Shown piece after piece: positions 14,938 to 19,519 of a stretch of DNA of 19,519 bases. A program made the position numbers and the translations under genes. The stretch is taken from contig JBBSEZ010000164.1 in NCBI GenBank assembly GCA_038239195.1, positions 1-19,519 of the forward strand, written 5' to 3'. The notes below the pieces were generated by a model. The model was not told the DNA's origin and ran no database searches. It saw only the letters and a list, made by a program, of their open reading frames with translations. Every line of letters begins with the position of its first letter. The first letter of the stretch is position 1. The stretch is from JBBSEZ01 sp038239195 (lineage in GTDB: Bacteria > Planctomycetota > Planctomycetia > Gemmatales > Gemmataceae).

Positions 14938-16227
14938 TCATTCGCGCTTGCCGATGCAGTACAACCACTCCTGGCGCTTGCCTTTCGCGTTCGTCGCGAT
15001 GCGCAGGTAGATGCAGTCGCCGCAGATGGCGGGCGTGGCAAAGGCCTCGTTGCCGAGCTGGTTCTCGGCCACCAGTTCAAAGGCCCTCGGCGTGGCCTTG
15101 AACACGAACGTTCGGCCAGACTCGTTGGTGGCGAAGAGGTACTCGCCGACCAGCACCGGCGACGCGCTGAACGAGCCACGCAGCCGGCTCGTCCAGACTT
15201 CCTTCCCCGTGTCGCACTTCCAGCACTTGGCGACGCCGGCGTCGAGGACGCCGTAAAGGTGGCCCTCGCGCACCACCATGGATGGGACGTAGACGCGGGC
15301 GTTGTTCTCCCAGACGACCTTGCCCGAGCCGTCGGCGCGCACCGCCGACACGTGGTTCTTCGGGTAGCCGCCGCTGGTGAACACGAGCTGGCCGTCGGTG
15401 ACGATGGACGTCACGCACTCGGTCGTCGAGCCCGCGATCTCCCAGAGCTTCTTTCCGGTCGAGGGGCTGAAGCTCGCGACCAGATCGCAACCCGTCAACA
15501 GCAACTGCTCGCGACCGGCCACGTTCAGGATGATGGGCGAAGCGTAGTTCGGGGCCTTGGGCCGTTCCTGTTTCCAGACCACCTTCCCCGTCCCGCGCTC
15601 GAGGGCGACGAGGGCGCCCGTGCCCTTGTTGTCCGCCGAGACGATCACCAGCGACTGATACAGCGCCGGAGAAGAACCGAAACCTTGATGCAGGACGTAG
15701 TCGCTGATCTTCGTCTGCCAGAGCTGCCGGCCCTCGCGGCTCAGGGCGGTGGTGTAGATGGCCCCCTTGTGGAGGAAGTTGATGAAGACGCGCTTGCCGT
15801 CGCAGGCCACCGTGGAAGAGGCGAGGGAGCTTCGACCGTTTCCCCCCTTCGCGAAGCCGCCGCGATGGGCCTCGGTCTGCCAGAGGCGTTTGCCCGTCTT
15901 GCGATGGTAGCACAGCACGGATTGCGTCTGGGCCGCGTGGTCGGCCGTCGCCAGGAACACCTGGTCTCCCACGACCGTCGGGGAGCCGTGGCCCCGGCCC
16001 GGGACAGGGGCCTTCCACAGCACGTTTTCGGGCTCGCTCCACTTCAGGGGCGGCTTCTGTTTGGGCGGGGCGACCCCGTTGCGGGTCGGGCCCCGCCACC
16101 AGGGCCAGTCGGTGGGAGCGAAGGCAATTGGCTCCGCCTTCGGCTCTTTCCGAGGTTCTTCCCCGCGAACGAAGAAGAGCGCGGGAAGGACCAGCCAGGG
16201 GAGGACGAACACGAGCCGGGGTCGCAT
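14938..16227 (-). CDS. Secreted PQQ-binding-like beta-propeller repeat protein
   Basis: 429 residues from the ATG at 16227, preceded by AAAGG eight bases away; a Met eight residues upstream has no ribosome site. Residues 1-21 are a signal peptide (MRPRLVFVLPWLVLPALFFV). The mature protein opens with WPWWRGPTRNGVAPP, the signature start of planctomycete outer-membrane-assembly/BamB-like PQQ propellers. Repeated blades follow, each with a G-x-x-x-W motif: TGKRLWQTE, EGRQLWQTK, TGKVVWKQE, TGKKLWEIA, GKVVWENN, TGKEVWTSR. The family forms a seven- or eight-bladed propeller and serves as a scaffold or quinone-like cofactor binder; no catalytic residues typical of alcohol dehydrogenases are evident, so a non-enzymatic periplasmic role is more likely. 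It is transcribed away from the RRM gene. No operon partner is evident. Confidence 0.93.
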   Translation of the reverse strand: MRPRLVFVLPWLVLPALFFVRGEEPRKEPKAEPIAFAPTDWPWWRGPTRNGVAPPKQKPPLKWSEPENVLWKAPVPGRGHGSPTVVGDQVFLATADHAAQTQSVLCYHRKTGKRLWQTEAHRGGFAKGGNGRSSLASSTVACDGKRVFINFLHKGAIYTTALSREGRQLWQTKISDYVLHQGFGSSPALYQSLVIVSADNKGTGALVALERGTGKVVWKQERPKAPNYASPIILNVAGREQLLLTGCDLVASFSPSTGKKLWEIAGSTTECVTSIVTDGQLVFTSGGYPKNHVSAVRADGSGKVVWENNARVYVPSMVVREGHLYGVLDAGVAKCWKCDTGKEVWTSRLRGSFSASPVLVGEYLFATNESGRTFVFKATPRAFELVAENQLGNEAFATPAICGDCIYLRIATNAKGKRQEWLYCIGKRE

Positions 16228-16254
16228 GGGGATGACCTTTCGAGGGCACATCTT

Positions 16255-16335
16255 GGCGAGCGGGGGGCGTAAGCCCCCTGTTGGGGCGCCTTTAACAGGG
16301 GGCGCTTCAACAGGGGGCTTACGCCCCCGCTCGCC
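16255..16335. repeat. Palindromic repeat element (28-29-bp arms)
   Basis: Left arm 16255-16283, right arm 16308-16335; they are reverse complements apart from one extra G in the left arm's G-run. The core is GGGCGTAAGCCCCCTGTTG. A further partial copy (AACAGGGGGCGC) lies in the loop. It sits between divergent genes, so it is not a terminator of either. A degenerate copy occurs at the window's right end, which suggests a dispersed family. Confidence 0.85.
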
Positions 16336-16410
16336 GGGATCGAGCCTCTCGATCCTATCCGACGCCGCGGGCGCAGTGAACGGGGAAACCGATTTCCTGC
16401 GCACTCGCCC

Positions 16411-16440
16411 TTGCTCCCTGCGAACGCCGCCCCATATGAT
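16411..16440 (+). promoter_or_regulatory. Possible sigma-70-type promoter of the RRM gene
   Basis: TTGCTC (16411-16416) and TATGAT (16435-16440) with an 18-base spacer, about 80 bases upstream of the RRM start. The -10 box matches five of six consensus positions, the -35 only three. A leader of about 70 bases would follow, ending in a T-rich stretch and GGAGG. Confidence 0.4.
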
Positions 16441-16518
16441 CCACTGAACAGGGTGCGGAGGATCTCCCCTCTTCCTGGCTTGCGGCGCGAGCGTTTCTAC
16501 TCTTTTTTGGAGGCCCCG

Positions 16519-16896
16519 ATGGGCAAGAAGTTGTACGTGGGCAACCTGGCCTACGGCGTGACCGACGGCGATTTGCAGCAGTTGTTCCACCAGCACGGGA
16601 CCGTCGAGTCGGCCCAGGTCATCATGGACCGGGACACCGGGCGGTCCAAGGGCTTCGGCTTCGTCGAGATGGGCAGCGATCAGGAGGCCCAGGCCGCCAT
16701 CGCCGCCCTCCACGACAAGGAGGTGGATGGCCGGCGGCTGACGGTGAACGAGGCGCGCCCCAAGGAGGACCGGGGCGGCGGCGGCGGCGGCGGTCGCGGT
16801 GGCTACGGCGGTGGCGGCGGTGGCCGCGGTGGCTACGGCGGTGGTGGTGGCGGCGGTGGCAGTGGGGGCGGCGGCGGCGGTGGCCGGCGCTACTAA
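16519..16896 (+). CDS. RRM-domain RNA-binding protein with glycine-rich tail
   Basis: 125 residues. The ATG follows GGAGG (16509-16513) by five bases. One complete RNA-recognition motif: RNP2 LYVGNL (5-10), RNP1 KGFGFVEM (44-51), and the last strand RRLTVNEARP (72-81). After residue 85 comes a 40-residue tail almost only of Gly with RGGYGG repeats, ending GGRRY, encoded by a GGC/GGT run. This matches the small bacterial RRM proteins best known from cyanobacteria, which bind single-stranded RNA and are often cold-induced; the RGG-like tail adds loose RNA binding or condensation. A cytoplasmic RNA chaperone or regulator is likely. The long T-rich leader (16500-16507) is compatible with post-transcriptional control, but no clear structure is seen. 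Monocistronic by position. Confidence 0.95.
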   Translation: MGKKLYVGNLAYGVTDGDLQQLFHQHGTVESAQVIMDRDTGRSKGFGFVEMGSDQEAQAAIAALHDKEVDGRRLTVNEARPKEDRGGGGGGGRGGYGGGGGGRGGYGGGGGGGGSGGGGGGGRRY

Positions 16897-16908
16897 CCGG
16901 AAGTCGGC

Positions 16909-16946
16909 GCGGGAGAGGCCGGGCCTTGCTGTCCCGGCCCTCCCGC
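16909..16946. terminator. GC-rich hairpin between convergent genes
   Basis: GCGGGAGAGGCCGGG (16909-16923) pairs with CCCGGCCCTCCCGC (16933-16946), with one bulged A and a nine-base loop. It lies between the ends of the RRM gene and the oppositely oriented small gene, so it could end both transcripts; it lacks a T-run. Confidence 0.5.
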
Positions 16947-16952
16947 CGCCTG

Positions 16953-17138
16953 TCACAGCGGGGGCCACGCGTTGTCCAGCCCCTCGCGCTCGATCTGCCG
17001 GACCTGGCTTTCGCTCAGGCCGAACCGCTCGCCCATCGCGGCCCTCGATTGGGCCACCGACATTTCACCGTCCTGGGCCTCCACCAGGGCCAGGAAGATC
17101 TCCTTGCGGCGTTCTTCGGAAAGTCCGTCCTGCGGCAC
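16953..17138 (-). CDS. Small sigma-region-4-like helix-turn-helix protein
   Basis: 61 residues from a GTG at 17138, preceded by AAAGGAG seven bases away, which settles the start. Helix 1 is LSEERRKEIFLALVEAQD (6-23), then SVAQSRAAMGERFG (27-40), then the recognition-helix-like LSESQVRQIEREGLDNAWPP (41-60). The last part strongly resembles sigma-70 region 4 (GLSESRVRQIExxAL), but regions 2 and 3 are missing, so it is a stand-alone DNA-binding or anti-sigma-like small protein rather than a sigma factor. I believe similar short proteins are widespread in planctomycetes (memory, unchecked). It is convergent with the RRM gene and lies upstream of the tRNA locus on the opposite strand. Role unknown; transcription control is a reasonable guess. 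Confidence 0.78.
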   Translation of the reverse strand: MPQDGLSEERRKEIFLALVEAQDGEMSVAQSRAAMGERFGLSESQVRQIEREGLDNAWPPL

Positions 17139-17291
17139 GTTCTGCTCCTTTCATCCTGCTCGTTCGACCTGAGTTTGGTGTCACCCCCCGCGCTTCCGGA
17201 CAGCAGGATGGTTCACGCTCTGCTGATTGTGGCCGTTCGGAGCGCCGAGGTCAACGTCCTCTGCGACCAACTTCTTCGTCCGCCCGGTGCC

Positions 17292-17320
17292 TGGTCAGGC
17301 GAATGGCCGCCTGCTACGAT
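17292..17320 (+). promoter_or_regulatory. Possible promoter of the tRNA locus
   Basis: TGGTCA (17292-17297) and TACGAT (17315-17320) with 17 bases between, each matching four of six consensus bases, ending ten bases before the mature tRNA 5' end. Confidence 0.4.
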
Positions 17321-17329
17321 AAGAGTGGA

Positions 17330-17473
17330 GAGCCGGTAGCTCAGTAGGTAGAGCAACGGACTTGAGGGCGTGGTTCAACTGGCAGAGCACCACGTCGCAC
17401 GTGGGGTTGCAGGTTCGATCCCTGTCGTCCTCGCTTAATCCGTAGGTCCTGGGTTCGAGCCCCAGCCGGCTCA
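17330..17473 (+). tRNA. tRNA-Lys interrupted in the anticodon loop by a tRNA-like insert
   Basis: Two halves make a complete tRNA: acceptor GAGCCGG (17330-17336) with CCGGCTC (17466-17472), D-stem GCTC/GAGC (17339-17342, 17351-17354) with GG in the loop, anticodon stem ACGGA (17356-17360) with TCCGT (17439-17443), variable AGGTC, T-arm CTGGG-TTCGAGC-CCCAG (17449-17465), discriminator A17473. CCA is not encoded. All stems pair perfectly. The loop begins C-T at 17361-17362 and ends T-T-A-A at 17435-17438, with 71 extra bases between. Removing 17363-17433 gives anticodon CTT; removing 17364-17434 gives TTT; both decode lysine. At 71 bases the insert is far too short for a group I intron. Either the tRNA is non-functional, or it needs unusual processing. 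Confidence 0.8.
17364..17433 (+). tRNA. tRNA-like sequence nested inside tRNA-Lys
   Basis: 70 bases that fold as a cloverleaf: acceptor GAGGGCG (17364-17370) with CGTCCTC (17426-17432, one G-U), D-stem GTTC/GAGC (17373-17376, 17385-17388) with AACTGGCA loop, T-arm GCAGG-TTCGATC-CCTGT (17409-17425), discriminator G17433. The anticodon arm is unusual: either 5 bp with a 5-base loop (CCACG-TCGCA-CGTGG) or 4 bp with a 7-base loop. The second form places T at position 33 and reads CGC (alanine), but the acceptor lacks the G3-U70 alanine determinant and position 32 is a purine, so I leave the identity open. It could be a functional tRNA, a relic, or a tRNA mimic. Confidence 0.6.
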
Positions 17474-17478
17474 ATCGA

Positions 17479-17510
17479 AAAGACCACCTCGACGGGTGGT
17501 CTTTCTCTTT
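17479..17510 (+). terminator. Rho-independent-type terminator after the tRNA locus
   Basis: AAAGACCACC (17479-17488) pairs perfectly with GGTGGTCTTT (17495-17504) around a TCGACG loop; CTCTTT follows. It begins six bases after the tRNA. On the other strand it also could end the dehydrogenase transcript. Confidence 0.8.
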
Positions 17511-17553
17511 CCGGGCGCCCAAGTCGCCCTCAAGCCGGCCGAGGAGGCACGGT

Positions 17554-18426
17554 TCACGGCCCGACCGAGGAAAGACCGATGAGCTCCCGGCTGACTTGCC
17601 ACAGGCGCTTCGCGGCGACCTCGTCGCGGGACGCGGATGAGGAGGGGGCTTGCTTCTCGCGCACGAAGTAGCGCCCGCTGACGCCCGCGACTTCCGGGGA
17701 CGTGGCGAGGTAGACGATTGTCTGTGCCCCCTGCTCCGGGCTGAGGGCGAACAGGCCGGCCGCCGTGCGCAGCAGGCCCCCCAGCCAGCCGTTGTTGGCG
17801 GCGAAGCCCGTGCTCACCCAGCCGGGGTGCAGCGCGTTCGCCGTCACGCCCGTCCCCTCCAGCCGCCGGGCCAGTTCGTACGCGAACAGCAGATTGGCCA
17901 GCTTCGACTGCTTGTAGGCCCGCCAGCCGTCGTAGCGCCTCCGCCCCATGAGATCGTCGAAAGGCAGCACCGCTCCCGAGTGGGCCCGCGACGCGACGTT
18001 GACGATCCGGGACGGAGCGCTGGCCTGGAGCAAATCGAGCAAGAGCTCGGTGAGCAGGAAGTAGGCCAGGTGGTTGACGGCGAAGGTCATCTCCAGCCCC
18101 TCGGCCGTCTCCTGGCGCTTCAGCCACAGCCCGCCCGCGTTGTTCACCAGCACGTCCAGCCGGTCGTGCCCCTTGCGAAACGCGTCGGCCAGTTGCCGCA
18201 CCTGCCGCTGCGACGACAGGTCGGCGACCAGCGCCTCGACGTTCGCGTTCCCGGTTCGCGCCTGCACCTGCTCCCGAACGCGGGAACACTTCTCGAGGTT
18301 TCGGCCCACCAGAACGACCCGAGCGCCCCGTCGGGCGAGGGCCTCGGCGGCGACCGCCCCAATGCCCGAGGTGGCGCCCGTGATGAGACAGACCTTGCCG
18401 GCCATCGTGGGTTGCGAAGCGTCCAT
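17554..18426 (-). CDS. Short-chain dehydrogenase/reductase, retinol-dehydrogenase-like
   Basis: 290 residues; cytoplasmic NAD(P)-dependent oxidoreductase. The Rossmann fold has TGATSGIG (16-23), the NNAG motif (95-98), Asn118 in VNHLAYFLLT, Ser146 in IVNVASRAH, and the catalytic YKQSK with Tyr171 and Lys175, giving a complete Asn-Ser-Tyr-Lys tetrad. ADL at 68-70 is the usual adenine-binding site, and R42 after VLVGRN suggests preference for NADP. LHPGWVSTGF (199-208) and the C-terminal GRYFVREKQAP are like the RDH/WWOX-type SDRs (classical family, about 290-320 residues). Substrate unknown. The ATG at 18426 has no strong ribosome site; an in-frame ATG seven codons later (MAGKVCLITG) is the alternative. 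No operon partner; it is convergent with the tRNA locus. Confidence 0.95.
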   Translation of the reverse strand: MDASQPTMAGKVCLITGATSGIGAVAAEALARRGARVVLVGRNLEKCSRVREQVQARTGNANVEALVADLSSQRQVRQLADAFRKGHDRLDVLVNNAGGLWLKRQETAEGLEMTFAVNHLAYFLLTELLLDLLQASAPSRIVNVASRAHSGAVLPFDDLMGRRRYDGWRAYKQSKLANLLFAYELARRLEGTGVTANALHPGWVSTGFAANNGWLGGLLRTAAGLFALSPEQGAQTIVYLATSPEVAGVSGRYFVREKQAPSSSASRDEVAAKRLWQVSRELIGLSSVGP

Positions 18427-18646
18427 GAGAACGATCCCGGTGCGGGCGACTCGGGGCAGGACGGATTGAAACGCCGTCCTGGTGCGGAGGGCCGGTTTGG
18501 CCCGCCCTGCCCGGTGGCCTGTGGCTAGCCAGAAGCGAGCGCGAGGCGCTCCCGTGCGGCTTCGGTCCCTGAAGCCCGGAGGAACGATCCTATCCCACCG
18601 CGATTGCGGGGGGAAGGGCCAGGCGCCGCGAACTCATTAAAACCCC

Positions 18647-19414
18647 ATGAGCCCCGTTCTGGTGGCCATCAACGCCGTCATCGGCCCCGCCAAGGAAAAG
18701 GAGAAGAAGGCCGTCGCCGCGCGCCGCGAGCGCGCGGGCGGCCTCGGCGGGATGTTCAACACCGCCCCCGACCTGGAGACGTTCGCGACGAAGCGCGTGG
18801 CCTCGATCGAGGGCCAGCTCGCCGCCGAGCGCAAAGGCACCGTGCTGGCGGGGCGGTTCGGCCCGCCCGGTGGCGGCTTCGGGCCTCCTCGTGGGTTCGG
18901 CCCCGGCCAGGGACTGGCCAAGCCAATCCTCCAGGCGGCGGACAAGGACAAGGACGGCAAGCTGTCGAAGGAAGAGATGACGGCGGCGGTGAAGGCGCTG
19001 TTCAAGGCGCTGGACAAGGACGGCAAGGGCGAGGCGGACCAGAAGGCGATGGCGGCGGGCCTGGGCAAGCTCCTGCCCACGCCGGCCTTCGGCGGGCCAG
19101 GCTTCCCCGGAGGACGTCCTCCGGCCGGCTTCCCGACGCTGAGTGGAATGCTGGCGAAGGCCGTGGTGGACAGGGCGGGAAAGGGCGGCAAGGTGAGCGA
19201 GGCCGGCCTGCTGGCTGCCGCGGGCAAACTGTTCGCGGAGGCGGACAAGAACAAGGACGGCAAACTCGACGAGAGAGAACTGGCCGAGGGGCTCAACAAG
19301 CTCTTCCTTCCGCCGCAGTTCGGGCGCCCGGGCGGGGGGCCTTTCGGCCCCCCGGGTGGGCCGGCGCCTGCCCCGAAGCGCGTCGAGAAGGACCGGAAAG
19401 AGGGCGGGAACTGA
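18647..19414 (+). CDS. EF-hand protein, possible remnant of a larger CotH-type protein
   Basis: 255 residues. Two canonical calcium loops, ADKDKDGKLSKEE (D99, D101, D103, E110) and ADKNKDGKLDERE (D200, N202, D204, E211), each beside a degenerate one (about 123-134 and 175-186), so two EF-hand pairs. Gly/Pro-rich linkers (FGPPGGGFGPP, PGGRPP, GPFGPPGGP) join them. There is no signal peptide at the predicted start, an in-frame TAA stands six bases upstream, and there is no ribosome site before ATG. PDLETFATKRVASIEGQLAA (41-60) resembles the end of CotH-type kinase-like proteins that carry C-terminal EF-hands in planctomycetes, which suggests that this is the 3' piece of a longer gene. This is inference; an independent calcium-binding protein is the alternative. 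Confidence 0.72.
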   Translation: MSPVLVAINAVIGPAKEKEKKAVAARRERAGGLGGMFNTAPDLETFATKRVASIEGQLAAERKGTVLAGRFGPPGGGFGPPRGFGPGQGLAKPILQAADKDKDGKLSKEEMTAAVKALFKALDKDGKGEADQKAMAAGLGKLLPTPAFGGPGFPGGRPPAGFPTLSGMLAKAVVDRAGKGGKVSEAGLLAAAGKLFAEADKNKDGKLDERELAEGLNKLFLPPQFGRPGGGPFGPPGGPAPAPKRVEKDRKEGGN

Positions 19415-19433
19415 GAGGCTGGGAACGCATCGA

Positions 19434-19500
19434 GGCGAGGGGGGGGGGTAAACCCACAGTTTCGGGCCCCCCACAAGGGGCGTAACCCCCCCCCGCGCCC
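19434..19500. repeat. Degenerate copy of the palindromic repeat at the right end of the window
   Basis: GGCGAGGGGGGGGGGTAAAC ... AGGGGCGTAACCCC ... GCGCC follows the same layout as 16255-16335, with several differences in the long G and C runs. The last bases (C-rich, CACCTTTCCCC and C-run) look like unresolved sequence, so this may be the same element read poorly at a contig end. Confidence 0.55.
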
Positions 19501-19519
19501 CACCTTTCCCCACCCCCCC

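Noticed and set aside
17364..17433. Insert in tRNA-Lys as a group I intron
   Set aside because: At about 71 bases it is far too short for the catalytic core, and it folds as a tRNA instead.
18590..19513. Long minus-strand frames opposite the EF-hand gene
   Set aside because: Ser/Pro/Arg-rich shadows; the plus strand has canonical EF-hand loops.
1..19519. Insertion sequence, prophage or integrase gene
   Set aside because: I found no transposase, integrase or phage structural gene on either strand, despite repeats and the interrupted tRNA.

Overview
High GC content and several gene families suggest a member of the Planctomycetes, most likely Gemmataceae or a close relative. The families that point there are an extracellular protein with an LEALSER-type planctomycete N-terminal motif, a DUF1559 prepilin-like remnant, a PQQ-type propeller with the WPWWRGP opening, an EF-hand protein rich in GFGPP-like stretches, and a 61-residue sigma-region-4-like protein. 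This is recognition from sequence only; no search was run.

Layout: (1) 1-2314, minus: 5' part of a large secreted beta-rich protein with Ig-like repeats, running off the window and carrying a probable frameshift near 2155. (2) 2533-3426, minus: a small secreted protein and a decayed DUF1559 gene. (3) 3491-4245, plus: a tight two-gene cassette of unknown function; the first protein has an ADP-ribosyltransferase-like HGT/EFWAS pattern. (4) 4242-12598, minus: an efflux operon, adaptor -> RND permease -> RND permease, with no outer-membrane channel gene. A perfect 32-bp inverted repeat separates adaptor and first permease, and a TetR-type palindrome lies upstream of the adaptor. (5) 12844-14845, minus: an alpha/beta hydrolase, a conserved small protein, and a frameshifted small gene joined to it by an ATGA overlap. 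(6) 14938-16227, minus, and 16519-16896, plus: a secreted PQQ-type beta-propeller diverging from an RRM RNA-binding protein, with a long palindromic repeat between them. (7) 16953-17138, minus: a sigma4-like small protein. (8) 17330-17473, plus: a tRNA-Lys gene whose anticodon loop is interrupted by a second, complete tRNA-like sequence, followed by a good terminator. (9) 17554-18426, minus: a short-chain dehydrogenase. (10) 18647-19414, plus: an EF-hand protein. The last ~85 bases are a degenerate copy of the palindrome seen at 16255-16335, probably a poorly resolved contig end.

The only clear multi-gene system is the tripartite-type efflux operon: the adaptor lipoprotein would link two paralogous proton-driven permeases to a TolC-like channel encoded elsewhere, and the paired permeases recall MdtBC-type heteromers. 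The most unusual object is the nested tRNA: both tRNAs fold completely, the insert is too small to be a group I intron, and the insertion sits in the anticodon loop, a position also used by many tRNA-targeting integrases.
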